From DASWJZ01 sp963739005 (lineage in GTDB: Bacteria; Pseudomonadota; Alphaproteobacteria; Rhizobiales; Afifellaceae), in contig CAVTYQ010000002.1 in assembly GCA_963739005.1 (NCBI GenBank), positions 558,001 to 622,000 of the forward strand: 64,000 bases of DNA. Reading direction: 5' to 3'. Under the pieces are notes generated by a model. That model made no database searches. It saw only the letters and a list, made by a program, of their open reading frames with translations, and had not been told where the DNA came from. This document shows positions 16,719-25,328 of this stretch, piece by piece. The position numbers were made by a program, and so were the translations under genes. Numbering within the stretch: position 1 is the first letter of the stretch; each line of letters starts with the position of its first letter.

Positions 16719-18485
16719 ATGGCAGAACAGCAGATCACGCGTCGGCTCGCCGCGATCCTCGCCGCCGACGTCGCCGGCTACAGCAGAATGATGGAGGCAG
16801 GTGAGGCGAGCACCATTGCCGCCATGCGGCAAATTTGGAGCGAGACGTTCAATCCCGCCGTTACGGCGCGCCACGGACGCATCGTCAAGATGATGGGCGA
16901 CGGGGCGCTCGTCGAATTCGGCAGCGTCGTGGATGCAGTCGAATGCGGCGTTGCCATCCAACTCGCGATGGGCAAACGCAATCTCGCGGAGGCGCGGCCG
17001 GTCGAGTTCCGTATCGGCATCAATCTCGGCGAAATCGTCGGCGAGGGAGATGACATATTCGGCGACGGTGTAAATATCGCGGCTCGCCTCGAAAGCCAGG
17101 CGGCCCCCGGCGGGATTCTTGCCTCGGACGTCGTCCACTCGCAGATAACCGGAAAGATCGGTGTCATGTTCACCGATGCCGGTGAAATCAAACTCAAGAA
17201 CATCGAGCGGCCGCTCCGCGCATGGCGCTGGGACGCCGACGAGGCCACGACGACAGCAAGGTCGATTGCGAGCTTCGCTCCGCCGCTTCCCGCCGATAAA
17301 CCATCTATCGCTGTCCTGCCCTTTGCGACGATGGTTGACGATCCGGAGCAGGAATTCTTCGCTGACGGCCTTGTCGAGGACATTCTTACGACGCTCGCCA
17401 AGCTGTCCGGACTATCGGTGATCGCCCGCAATTCGAGCTTCGTCTACAAGGGACGTTCAGTGGATGTACGCCAAGTCGCGCGCGAGCTTGGCGTACGCTA
17501 CGTGCTCGAAGGCAGCGTGCGCAAAGCGGCGAGCCGAGTGCGGATCACGGCGCAGCTGATCGACGCGACGACGGGCGTACATATCTGGGCCGAACGCTTC
17601 GACCGCATGATCGACGACATCTTCGCAGTGCAGGACGAGATCACCTTGACCCTCGCCACGGAGATGCAGGTCAGGCTGACCGAAGGCGAGCAGGCTCGCA
17701 TGCGCTACACCACCACGACGAATGTCGAAGCATGGAACCTCTGGATCCAGGGGCTGAACCTTGATCGCCGTCCAAAGACCGCAGACCTTCATTTGCAGAT
17801 CCGTCGCTGTTGGGAGAAGGCGCTCGCCCTCGACCCCGGATCGGCGGTGCTGAACGCCCTCCTCGGCGACATTCACTTCTCCGACGCGCGGCACGGTTGG
17901 ACCGGTGAGGACCGCGAAACCGCGCTCAAGAAGGCGGAAAGCTATGTGGAGCGGGCGCTGGCGATCGATCCGGCAACCCCCGACGCACACCGGGCCAGAG
18001 CCGGAATCCTGATGGTGAGGCAGCGCTTTGAGGAGGCGGCAACTGCCGCGCGCAGTGGAGCGAAACTCGGCTTCAATCTCCCGGACGTGCTGGTCTTTAC
18101 CGGGTTTGTGTTGACGTGTTGCGGTTACGCCGGAGAGGCGATCGGGCAGATCAAGAAGGCATTGCCGCTGAACGGCCCGAACGCCCAGGCGTGGCATTTC
18201 GGCGTGCTCGGGAATGCGTTCCGGCTCGCCGGCCGGACCAAAGAGGCAATGGCTGCCTTCCGAGCCTATCACGCGCGCAGCCCGGGCTTCGGCTTGGCCG
18301 ACATTGTGATGATCCAGGAGCAATCGGGACATCTTGAAGAGGCGCGTGACACGGCGGCGCAGCTCATCGCTGCGAGACCGACGTTCACGGTGAAGTCTTG
18401 GCTTCGAACGCAGTTCCGCGTGGACAGCGAGCAGTTGACAGCCGACACGGCCTCGCTCCGCAAGGCTGGTGTGCCGGAGCAGTAG
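16719..18485 (+). CDS. Class III adenylate/guanylate cyclase with TolB/FlgO-like and TPR domains
   Basis: 588 residues from ATG 16719 (CAGGAGGCCGC upstream). The N-terminal cyclase domain (about 1-175) has both metal-binding aspartates, in LAADVAGYS and MMGDGALVEF, and the RIGINLGEI and FGDGVNIAARLE segments. A middle region (PSIAVLPF, FADGLVEDILTTL, ARNSSFVYKG) resembles the domain found after the cyclase in many rhizobial paralogues. The C-terminal 250 residues form TPR-like helices. It should make cAMP or cGMP in the cytosol. A longer upstream frame is spurious because it runs through the permease remnant. Confidence 0.9.
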   Translation: MAEQQITRRLAAILAADVAGYSRMMEAGEASTIAAMRQIWSETFNPAVTARHGRIVKMMGDGALVEFGSVVDAVECGVAIQLAMGKRNLAEARPVEFRIGINLGEIVGEGDDIFGDGVNIAARLESQAAPGGILASDVVHSQITGKIGVMFTDAGEIKLKNIERPLRAWRWDADEATTTARSIASFAPPLPADKPSIAVLPFATMVDDPEQEFFADGLVEDILTTLAKLSGLSVIARNSSFVYKGRSVDVRQVARELGVRYVLEGSVRKAASRVRITAQLIDATTGVHIWAERFDRMIDDIFAVQDEITLTLATEMQVRLTEGEQARMRYTTTTNVEAWNLWIQGLNLDRRPKTADLHLQIRRCWEKALALDPGSAVLNALLGDIHFSDARHGWTGEDRETALKKAESYVERALAIDPATPDAHRARAGILMVRQRFEEAATAARSGAKLGFNLPDVLVFTGFVLTCCGYAGEAIGQIKKALPLNGPNAQAWHFGVLGNAFRLAGRTKEAMAAFRAYHARSPGFGLADIVMIQEQSGHLEEARDTAAQLIAARPTFTVKSWLRTQFRVDSEQLTADTASLRKAGVPEQ

Positions 18486-18563
18486 CAACCCCGAGCAGCG
18501 TCGCGGGACAGGTGTCAGACGCCGATCTCGGTAACGGATCGAATCGTCCCGGGCCCTTCATAA

Positions 18564-18579
18564 AAAAGCCGCGGCTTTT
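18564..18579. terminator. Palindrome AAAAGCCGCGGCTTTT, possible terminator
   Basis: A perfect 16-base inverted repeat, 78 bases after the cyclase stop, ends in TTTT on either strand. The stem is short (six pairs around CGCG), so termination would be weak. Confidence 0.4.
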
Positions 18580-18754
18580 AACGGGCGGAGAGCGACCGCG
18601 ATCGGGAAGACTGAGGGGCCGACCCTCGGCGCTCAAATTGGCCGGATCGACTGGTGACTGGTCACAAGCGGCCCTCGATCCGACTTCGGTTTCGTGCCGA
18701 TTGCGGACCTATCGCCGTTGGCTTCCGGTCACGCTTGAAGGTAGGTTTAGGCCC

Positions 18755-19036
18755 ATGTCCAAAAGAATCGACAAGTCGTGGGTGGTGTTTGCGAGCGTCG
18801 AGGACGACGAACACGGGAAATGCGTCGATGTTTTTTATCGGCTTGACGGCACTTTTGGATTTGAGGAATTCCGGCGAGATGTCGAGGACGCCGGCGAATG
18901 GACACCGCTCGGCTATTATTCGGGATCGACCTATGCCTCATCAATGGCAGCATATGAGGCTGCCGAAGCTGCCGTTCCTTGGCTCGCTGACCTATTGCAT
19001 CGTAATCCGACCGTGAGGCGCCACCCTCGTCTATAG
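18755..19036 (+). CDS. Hypothetical protein, 93 residues
   Basis: An ATG at 18755 preceded by GTAGGTTTAGG opens a 93-residue frame with natural composition (MSKRIDKSWVVFASVEDDEH at the start, acidic middle, and an alanine-rich helix with YEAAEAAVPWLADLL). There is no signal peptide, membrane helix or family I can name. Lower GC than its neighbours suggests a recently acquired or isolated gene. The overlapping frames on both strands look random. Confidence 0.55.
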   Translation: MSKRIDKSWVVFASVEDDEHGKCVDVFYRLDGTFGFEEFRRDVEDAGEWTPLGYYSGSTYASSMAAYEAAEAAVPWLADLLHRNPTVRRHPRL

Positions 19037-19158
19037 AGGACGCCCGGCAGCACGACTGTGTAGCAAATCCCGAGGCAGCGAATTCGACTGCCCGTCGCCT
19101 GAAGATACGCGTTCACGGTCGGTCGGCGGAGTGACTCGGGAACCAATGGTTTCTTTGG

Positions 19159-19229
19159 GTCAAAATGCGAAATGAGTAGCCGTCCGCGTCATGTCCGCTG
19201 AGCACCCGAACTCGGACGTGCTCAAGGCC
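19159..19229 (-). repeat. Dispersed non-coding repeat, copy 1
   Basis: Read on the minus strand, this copy aligns with 27331-27377 over GCCTTGAGC...GTCCGAGTTC, TGCTCAGC and CGCATTTTGAC. Copy 1 has about 25 additional bases (GACATGACGC...CATTT) between the two conserved flanks. Confidence 0.7.
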
Positions 19230-19491
19230 GCGACGACCGCCGTCGGTGGGCGGTGCGGACGTCGCCCGGCACAGGTTTGCGGTCGTGAAGCGCCGCCGGG
19301 CCGATGCCGCGCCAGCCATTTGTATGCGGTGCGGGCGGACACGGGCCCAGAGAAGCGAGCCGGGGGGCCCTCCTCCGCCCTCCGAGCCGCCACGACCTGC
19401 AAGAGCCCAAGCCGATGAACTCCGTGTGGATCGGACTGATAAGCCGGACGCCAGGCCGGAGGAGCGATCCCTGCGTGATCGCTCTGTCAAC

Positions 19492-19533
19492 TTGACGGAT
19501 GCAGGGGCCTCGCCATAGTCTCACTTAGTGAAA
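19492..19533 (+). promoter_or_regulatory. Promoter and IclR-type operator of the RbsACB-like operon
   Basis: TTGACG (19492), 18 bases, TAGTCT (19516) and the imperfect palindrome TCTCACTTAGTGAAA (19519-19533). The same arrangement with identical spacing occurs at 24221. An operator that overlaps the -10 and start region is suited to repression. The IclR-family gene at 23349 is the likely regulator. Confidence 0.65.
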
Positions 19534-19547
19534 TATCGTCCCAATGA

Positions 19548-21080
19548 ATGGGATTGATGATGGTCCGGGGCAGGGACGCACTTTTGGAGGTCCGCGGCCT
19601 TTGCAAGCGCTTCGGCGGGACCGAAGCGCTGCGCGATGTCGACTTTTCCGTGCTGCCCGGCGAGATCCACGCGTTGCTCGGTGCGAACGGCGCCGGCAAG
19701 TCGACGCTGATCAAGATACTCGCCGGCGTCTACCCGGCGGACGCCGGAGAGATCAAGATCGGCGGCGTCCCGCGCGATCAACTTTCCGTCCGCCGCCACG
19801 TTGCCTTCGTCCACCAGGATCTCGGCCTGATCGAGACGATGAGCGTCGGCGAGAACATGGCCATGGGCTATGGCTATCCGCGGCGGTGGAAGTTCATCGA
19901 CTGGAAGGCTGTGAACCGTGTCGCCGCCGAGGCGCTCGATTTCCTTGGCTCGCCGTTGCCGCTCGACCGGCCTGTCAGCGAATTGACCCGCGCCGAGAAA
20001 TCGATCGTGGCGATCGCCCGTGCGCTGGTCGAAAAGGTCGATCTTCTCGTCCTCGACGAACCGACGGCGAGCCTGCCGGAGGCGGATGTCGGCCGGCTCT
20101 TTGACGTGCTTTTCCGGCTGCGCGAGGGGAACGCCAGCGTCATCTATGTGACGCACCGCCTCGACGAGGTCTTCCGGATCGCCGACGCGGTCACGGTGCT
20201 GCGCGACGGCCGGACGGTCGCGGTCTACCGGCCGCTCGCGCTGTCGCCCGAGCAACTTGTCACGGACATCGTTGGCCGGGCGCCGGTGGCGCTCCTGATG
20301 TCGCGGAAGAAACGACGCGGCGTCCCGGCGCTAGAGGTGGAAGGGCTTCGCGCCGGACCGGTCGGGCCGATCGATTTTCATGTCGGCGTCGGCGAGATCG
20401 TCGGCCTTGCGGGTCTGAGGGGCCAGGGCCACGAAGTCGTCGGCCGGGCAATCGCCGGCGTGCTTCAACGCGACGCCGGCGTCGTCCGCATCAACGGCGC
20501 CGAGGCGAAGATCGATGCGCCCGCGGCGGCAATCGCGGCCGGGCTCGGCTTCGCCACCGGCAAACGCGCCGAGGAAGCGCTCGCCGGAACACTGACGGTG
20601 AAGGAGAACCTCTTCCTGAACCCGCTGAATTTCGGCCAGAAATCGTTCCGGCTGCGGAGCCGCAAGAAGGAGCGGCAGGCCGCGGCCGGCATTCTTGCCA
20701 AGTTCGACGTGCGCCCCACCGACCCCGATCGCGACATCTCCACGCTCTCGGGTGGCAATCAGCAGAAGGTCGTGCTCGCCCGCTGGGCCGGCCGTCGCTA
20801 CAAGCTCCTCATCCTCGAGGAGCCGACAATCGGCGTCGACTTCGGCGCGAAGTCCGAGATCTATCGGATGATGGCTGAGGATGCGGCGGCCGGCACGTCG
20901 TCCATCATCATCTCTTCGGACTTGGACGAGCTCGCGCAGATTTGCGACCGCGTGCTCGCCTTCAGTCGCGGGCGAATCGTGGCGGAGATAGCGCGTCCGG
21001 AACTGAGTGTCGCCGCGCTGACCCACGCCGTGTGCGGCGCCGCGGCAGTCACCGAAGCGCGGAGCGGAGCGCTTCAATGA
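19548..21080 (+). CDS. Sugar ABC transporter ATPase, RbsA-like, two ABC domains
   Basis: About 510 residues. The first half has Walker A GANGAGKST and DLLVLDEPTASLPE, with an unusual signature LTRAEKSIVAIARAL. The second half has a degenerate Walker A and LSGGNQQKVVLARW, as in RbsA and XylG. The start is uncertain: ATG 19548, 19557 or 19560, all within 30 bases of the presumed transcription start, so the leader is very short. Its stop overlaps the permease start as ATGA. By neighbourhood the substrate is likely a sugar acid or sugar. Confidence 0.9.
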   Translation: MGLMMVRGRDALLEVRGLCKRFGGTEALRDVDFSVLPGEIHALLGANGAGKSTLIKILAGVYPADAGEIKIGGVPRDQLSVRRHVAFVHQDLGLIETMSVGENMAMGYGYPRRWKFIDWKAVNRVAAEALDFLGSPLPLDRPVSELTRAEKSIVAIARALVEKVDLLVLDEPTASLPEADVGRLFDVLFRLREGNASVIYVTHRLDEVFRIADAVTVLRDGRTVAVYRPLALSPEQLVTDIVGRAPVALLMSRKKRRGVPALEVEGLRAGPVGPIDFHVGVGEIVGLAGLRGQGHEVVGRAIAGVLQRDAGVVRINGAEAKIDAPAAAIAAGLGFATGKRAEEALAGTLTVKENLFLNPLNFGQKSFRLRSRKKERQAAAGILAKFDVRPTDPDRDISTLSGGNQQKVVLARWAGRRYKLLILEEPTIGVDFGAKSEIYRMMAEDAAAGTSSIIISSDLDELAQICDRVLAFSRGRIVAEIARPELSVAALTHAVCGAAAVTEARSGALQ

Positions 21081-22132
21081 CCGCCGGCCACGACTTCGAT
21101 CCGAAGGCCGAAGAGCCGGTAGAGGTGCCGCCGATCGTGACGCAGCACGAGCCGGTGGCGGCGCCGGAGCGGCGCGGCGCGAAGGCATTCATTCTCCATG
21201 TCCTTTCCGTTCACGGCCTCCTCGTCTTCGGCATCGTCCTCGTCATCATCTTCTCGTTCCTCTTGCCGCAGACGTTCACGGGAACACAGACGTTCCGGGC
21301 CATTCTCGGCAACAACACGACCGTCGCGCTCCTCGCCATGGCCGAGATGGTCGTGATCTCGACCGGAAACTACGATCTCTCGATCGCCTACAATGTCGGT
21401 CTGATGCACATCACGGCGATGGGTCTTTTGACGGACCTCTACCTGCCATGGCCCCTCGTCGTGATCGTGACCATCGGGGTCGGCGGCTTGGTCGGCTGGA
21501 TCAACGGCGTGTTGGTGGAATACGCCAAGATCGATTCCTTCATCGCCACGCTCGGCGTCGGCACCATCCTCTACGGCGTCGGATCCTGGTACACAAACGG
21601 CACGCAGCTTGTCGGCAATGTGCCGATCGCCTTCGCCGACCTGAACGACGCCAAGCTCTTCAGCATTCCGCTTCCGACCTACATGGTCGCGGCGGTCGTA
21701 ATCCTCGCTTGGGTTTGCCTGGAGCACGTGCCGGTCGGCCGCCACCTCTATGCCATCGGATCGAACCGCAGGGCGGCGGAGCTGACCGGCATTCCGGCGC
21801 GCCGGCTGGTGATGGGCGCGTTCGTCTGCAGCGGACTGATCGTCGGGCTGGCGGGCGTTCTCCTCGCGGCGCGGCTGCAGGTCGCGCAGAGCTCCGTCGG
21901 TCCGGAATTCCTGCTGCCGGCCTTCGTCGGCGCGCTGCTCGGCGCGACGACGGTCCGGCCCGGGCGTGTCAACGCGTGGGGCACGATCATCGCCGTTCTC
22001 GTGCTCGCCGTCGGCATCGCCGGGCTGCAGCAGCTTGGGAACTCGTTCTTCGCCGAGCCGATCTTTCAGGGCGCCGCCCTGATCATCTCCGTCGGCTTGG
22101 CGGGCTACGCCGCTCGCCGGCGCAAACGGTGA
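21077..22132 (+). CDS. Sugar ABC transporter permease, RbsC-like
   Basis: 351 residues from the ATG at 21077, overlapping the ATPase stop. A cytoplasmic N-terminus of about 45 residues precedes eight to ten membrane helices. GNNTTVALLAMAEMVVISTGNYDLSIAYNVG and AIGSNRRAAELTGIP are typical of the branched-chain/ribose permease family. It forms the membrane channel with the flanking ATPase and binding protein. Confidence 0.92.
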   Translation: MTAGHDFDPKAEEPVEVPPIVTQHEPVAAPERRGAKAFILHVLSVHGLLVFGIVLVIIFSFLLPQTFTGTQTFRAILGNNTTVALLAMAEMVVISTGNYDLSIAYNVGLMHITAMGLLTDLYLPWPLVVIVTIGVGGLVGWINGVLVEYAKIDSFIATLGVGTILYGVGSWYTNGTQLVGNVPIAFADLNDAKLFSIPLPTYMVAAVVILAWVCLEHVPVGRHLYAIGSNRRAAELTGIPARRLVMGAFVCSGLIVGLAGVLLAARLQVAQSSVGPEFLLPAFVGALLGATTVRPGRVNAWGTIIAVLVLAVGIAGLQQLGNSFFAEPIFQGAALIISVGLAGYAARRRKR

Positions 22133-22170
22133 AGCGAGAAGAGGTGGGGAGAGGAAAGGGAGGAATTCGC

Positions 22171-23286
22171 ATGAACAGACTACCTAGACACATGCTCTCG
22201 GGAGCGGTCGCCGTGCTGGCCGCCACCACGCTTATGAGCGCGGCTTTCGCGGACGATGTCCTCGACCGCATGAAGGCGGATATCGCCCGCTCGGTCGGCC
22301 CGCAGACGACGTGGGACGGTCCGACCACGGGTCCGAAGGCGGTCAAGGACAAGTCAGTCGTCTACGTCTCGCTCACCCAGAATTCGAGCGGCAACGCGGA
22401 CTCCGCACGCGGGGCCGAGGAAGCCGCAAAGGTCCTCGGTTGGAAATTCACGCTGATGGACGGCAAGGGCACGGCCACCGGCGGCGCTGACGCGCTCGCT
22501 CAGGCGATCGCGCTGAAGCCCGACGCCATCATCCTCGGTTCGGTCTCGATCGAGAACAACAAGACCCTGATACAACAGGCGAATGATGCCGGCATCGTGG
22601 TGATCGGCTGGCATGCCACCGACAAGCCGGGTCCGGTCGCCGACCCGAAGGTCTTCACCAACGTCGGCACCGATCCGTGGGATATCGCCTATACCGCCGG
22701 CGAATATGCCGTGGTGGATTCCAACGGCACGGCGCAGGCGGAAGTCATCAGCGACCGGCAGTACCCGATCGTGGTGACGAAGAGCGACGGGATCGAAAAG
22801 GCGATCGCGGAATGCAGCGGTTGCAAACTTCTCTCCGAAGACAATGCGCCGTTCGGCGAGGTGCCGCAGCGCACGCCCGGACTGATCAGCTCGCTGCTCC
22901 AGCGCTTCGGCGGCAATCTCGGCTACATCCTCACCTTCAACGAGGTGTATTTCGACTTTGCGGTGCCAACGCTGAAGGCTGCCGGTATCGATCCTGGCGC
23001 GCCGCCGCATCTGATTGCCGCCGGCGACGGCAGCGAATCCGCCTATCAGCGCATCCGCAACGGCCAATTTCAGACCGCGACCGTGCCGGAACCCGCCTAC
23101 ATGCACGGCTGGCAGCTGATCGACGAGCTCAATCGCGCGTTCAACGGGCAGCCACCTTCGGGTTTCGTGACCAAAGTCCACCTTGTAACCAAAGCCAATG
23201 TGGACGCCGACGGCGGCGACAAGAACCGCTTCGAGCCGTCGAACAACTATCGTGACCACTACAAGCAGATCTGGGGAGTCGAGTAA
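22171..23286 (+). CDS. Sugar-binding periplasmic protein, RbsB-like
   Basis: 371 residues. The ATG at 22171 follows AAAGGGAGGAATTCGC. The signal peptide ends at SAAFA-DDV. The periplasmic-binding fold (peptide-binding type 1) is indicated by KSVVYVSLTQNSSGNADSARG, KPDAIILGSV and VIGWHATDKPG. The mature protein is longer than RbsB (about 270) because of an added N-terminal segment. Its ligand is unknown; the co-regulated dehydratase at 24370 suggests a sugar acid. Confidence 0.9.
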   Translation: MNRLPRHMLSGAVAVLAATTLMSAAFADDVLDRMKADIARSVGPQTTWDGPTTGPKAVKDKSVVYVSLTQNSSGNADSARGAEEAAKVLGWKFTLMDGKGTATGGADALAQAIALKPDAIILGSVSIENNKTLIQQANDAGIVVIGWHATDKPGPVADPKVFTNVGTDPWDIAYTAGEYAVVDSNGTAQAEVISDRQYPIVVTKSDGIEKAIAECSGCKLLSEDNAPFGEVPQRTPGLISSLLQRFGGNLGYILTFNEVYFDFAVPTLKAAGIDPGAPPHLIAAGDGSESAYQRIRNGQFQTATVPEPAYMHGWQLIDELNRAFNGQPPSGFVTKVHLVTKANVDADGGDKNRFEPSNNYRDHYKQIWGVE

Positions 23287-23300
23287 GATCAATCCTCGGA

Positions 23301-23326
23301 GCCGGCGCAGGCGAGCCTGCGCCGGC
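23301..23326 (+). terminator. Strong GC hairpin after the binding-protein gene
   Basis: GCCGGCGCAGGC and GCCTGCGCCGGC form a perfect 12-base inverted repeat with a two-base centre, 15 bases after the stop at 23286. There is no U-run after it, so it may be an mRNA-stabilising or partial terminator structure. Confidence 0.6.
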
Positions 23327-23348
23327 GGCGTCCCCAACAACCTTCGGA

Positions 23349-24224
23349 ATGCATTCCTTGACCCGAGCGAAGCGAACGGCGAGTCTGGCGGTGAAAACAG
23401 CACCGCTTGCTCCGCCTTTGTCGAAATCGCCACGACGAAAAACTGTTGAACCGGTTCCGGAAGCGCCCGTCGGCACGCTCGAGCGGGGGCTCTCGATCCT
23501 GCAGTTTTTCAAACGCACGCCCGAGGCGACGATCCCCGAGGTCGCCGTCGCCGTGGGCCTCAGCCGCTCGACCACGTATCGGATCGCCGAGCGCCTGCAC
23601 GAATTAGGTTTCCTTGAAGTCAACAGCACGACCAACCGCTGGCGGCTCGGCCGTGAGGCGGTCCAGCTTGGCGTCGTCGCCCTGCAGTCGACCGACGTAA
23701 TGCGGGTCGCGCCGGAGCTTCTGCGGCTTTTGCTCGAGATCGCCGGCGAAGCCGTCAACCTCGCGGTCTTCGATGCGGACAGCATGGTTTTGCTCTATCG
23801 CGAGCAAGGGCCGCAATCGGTGACCATCAGCTCACGCCTCGGTTCGCACCGCCCGATGCATGCGAGCGCAGTCGGCAAGGCCTTTCTCTCGGCGATGGAC
23901 GAGAGAGAGCGCCGCGTGTTGGTCGGCCGAATTTCGCTGAAGCGCTACACCGACACCACGATCACGAGCGCCGTGGCGCTCGACCGTGAGATCGTCGAGA
24001 TCAAGTCTCGCGGCTACGCGATCGATCACAGCGAATTCGAAGCGACGCTCGCCTGCACCGCGGCCCCGGTCTTCGATCATCGCCGCCAGCCGGTTGCGGC
24101 GATCAGCGTGTCAGGTCCGGCCGAACGAATCCTTTCGCAGATCGATCGCATCGGCGGACTCGTCGCCGACACTGCGAAGGCGATTTCGGAGCGTCTCGGC
24201 TTTGTCGCAGGCCCTTCGTCTTGA
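23349..24224 (+). CDS. IclR-family transcriptional regulator
   Basis: 291 residues. A basic N-terminal tail of about 40 residues precedes the winged helix (about 42-105; ERGLSILQFFKRTPEATIPEVAVAVGLSRSTTYRI). The IclR effector domain (about 115-285) shows SRLGSHRPMHASAVGKAFLS and DHSEFEATLACTAAPVFD. It lies between the RbsACB-like operon and the dehydratase gene, each preceded by the same palindrome, so it probably controls both, and perhaps responds to the sugar acid they handle. Confidence 0.9.
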   Translation: MHSLTRAKRTASLAVKTAPLAPPLSKSPRRKTVEPVPEAPVGTLERGLSILQFFKRTPEATIPEVAVAVGLSRSTTYRIAERLHELGFLEVNSTTNRWRLGREAVQLGVVALQSTDVMRVAPELLRLLLEIAGEAVNLAVFDADSMVLLYREQGPQSVTISSRLGSHRPMHASAVGKAFLSAMDERERRVLVGRISLKRYTDTTITSAVALDREIVEIKSRGYAIDHSEFEATLACTAAPVFDHRRQPVAAISVSGPAERILSQIDRIGGLVADTAKAISERLGFVAGPSS

Positions 24225-24282
24225 CCTTCTACGAGTCCGGCGCCTACTCTCATTCAGTGAGAAGAAGTCTCATTCAATGAGA
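24221..24282 (+). promoter_or_regulatory. Promoter with tandem IclR-type operators
   Basis: TTGACC (24221), 18 bases and TACTCT (24245) make a promoter like that at 19492. Two palindromes follow, TCTCATTCAGTGAGA (24248-24262) and TCTCATTCAATGAGA (24268-24282), spaced 20 bases centre to centre, which is two helical turns and places both on one face of the DNA. The promoter overlaps the IclR stop codon and serves the dehydratase operon. Confidence 0.7.
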
Positions 24283-24369
24283 TTTGAGCGGCGCGATGAG
24301 TGTCCGGATGAGCGGTGTTTCGCCGCTGGCACCTCGCGCTGGCAGCGCTGTTAGCGCACGGAGAAGCCG

Positions 24370-25320
24370 ATGTTCTCACGTGACGTCGTCAAGCGTCGGA
24401 TATCGGAGGGTATTCTCGCTTTTCCCGTGACGCCGTTCGACGCGAGCGACACGATTGATGTGGAAGGCTTCGAAGCGCAGCTGACGGAGCTCTCTCGCCA
24501 TCGTCCGGCCGCGATGGTGGTCGCCGGCGGGGCGGGCGAGCTGTTCTCATTGTCGCAATCCGAGCATCGCATTTTGATCGAGCGTGCAGCGGAAGCGACC
24601 CCGGAAATTCCGGTCATCGCGGGTGTCGGTTTCGGAGTGGCGATTGCGGGCGAGATGGCGCGCGCTGCCGAGGAGGCCGGCGCCGGCGCGGTTCTGCTCT
24701 TTCCACCCTATCTTGTCGCTTCGGAACAGCAGGGGTTGGCGCAATACGTGGAAGCGGTCTGCCGTGCGGTATCGATCGGGGTGATCGTCTACAATCGCGG
24801 CAACGGAATTCTGACGCCCGACACATCGCTTCGTCTCGCCGAGACCTGCCCGAACCTGATCGCGATAAAGGACGGCGTCGGCGATTTCGAGGCGCTGACC
24901 ATGCTGACGCAGCGGGCGGGCGAGCGTCTGGCCGTGATAAACGGCGTGCCGACCGCCGAGATGATCGCGCCGCAGTGCTTCAGCCTGGGCATTCGGAGCT
25001 ATACGTCCGCCGTCTTCACCTTCCTTCCGGCGATCGCGTCGCGATATTTTCGAGCCGTCCGCGACAACGATAAATCTTCCGTCGATCGGCTGCTTCGGGA
25101 ATTCTACATGCCGCTCAGCGCCATACGTAAACGCCGCAGCGGCTATGCCGTGTCGATCGTGAAGGCGGGTCTGCGTATTGTCGGGCGCCCGGCAGGCCAC
25201 GTGCGTGCGCCGCTCATCGAACTCTCCGAACCCGACGAGAGGGAATTGGCGGACCTCATCGAACGGGCCGTAGGGATGAGCGACGAGACGCGTGGAGAAC
25301 CCGCGCGTGTAGCGGGCTGA
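24370..25320 (+). CDS. DHDPS-family dehydratase, probable 5-dehydro-4-deoxyglucarate dehydratase
   Basis: 316 residues, about the size of KDG dehydratases. The DHDPS/NAL barrel shows the Tyr in VIVYNRGNGIL and the Schiff-base Lys in LIAIKDGVGDFE, both close to known 5-dehydro-4-deoxyglucarate dehydratases, as are FPVTPFD at the N-terminus and GAGELFSLS. The expected reaction gives 2,5-dioxopentanoate from the deoxy-keto sugar acid. It is first in a three-gene operon with a 2-hydroxyacid dehydrogenase and an unknown protein. Another aldolase-fold activity is possible. Confidence 0.8.
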   Translation: MFSRDVVKRRISEGILAFPVTPFDASDTIDVEGFEAQLTELSRHRPAAMVVAGGAGELFSLSQSEHRILIERAAEATPEIPVIAGVGFGVAIAGEMARAAEEAGAGAVLLFPPYLVASEQQGLAQYVEAVCRAVSIGVIVYNRGNGILTPDTSLRLAETCPNLIAIKDGVGDFEALTMLTQRAGERLAVINGVPTAEMIAPQCFSLGIRSYTSAVFTFLPAIASRYFRAVRDNDKSSVDRLLREFYMPLSAIRKRRSGYAVSIVKAGLRIVGRPAGHVRAPLIELSEPDERELADLIERAVGMSDETRGEPARVAG

Positions 25321-25328
25321 GAACAAGG

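Larger units (their letters stand above)
19037..19547. other. Intergenic region with dispersed repeat, inverted repeat and promoter
   Basis: No gene is supported here. The region contains the dispersed repeat at 19159-19229, a perfect inverted repeat GAGCGATC-7-GATCGCTC at 19462-19484, and immediately after it the promoter and operator of the RbsA-like operon. The short open frames present overlap each other on both strands and are repeat-derived. Confidence 0.6.

Noticed and set aside
21448..22170. Fusion of the RbsB-like protein to a long upstream segment
   Set aside because: The upstream part is antisense-like translation of the permease gene; a signal peptide begins at 22171 after a strong AGGAG.
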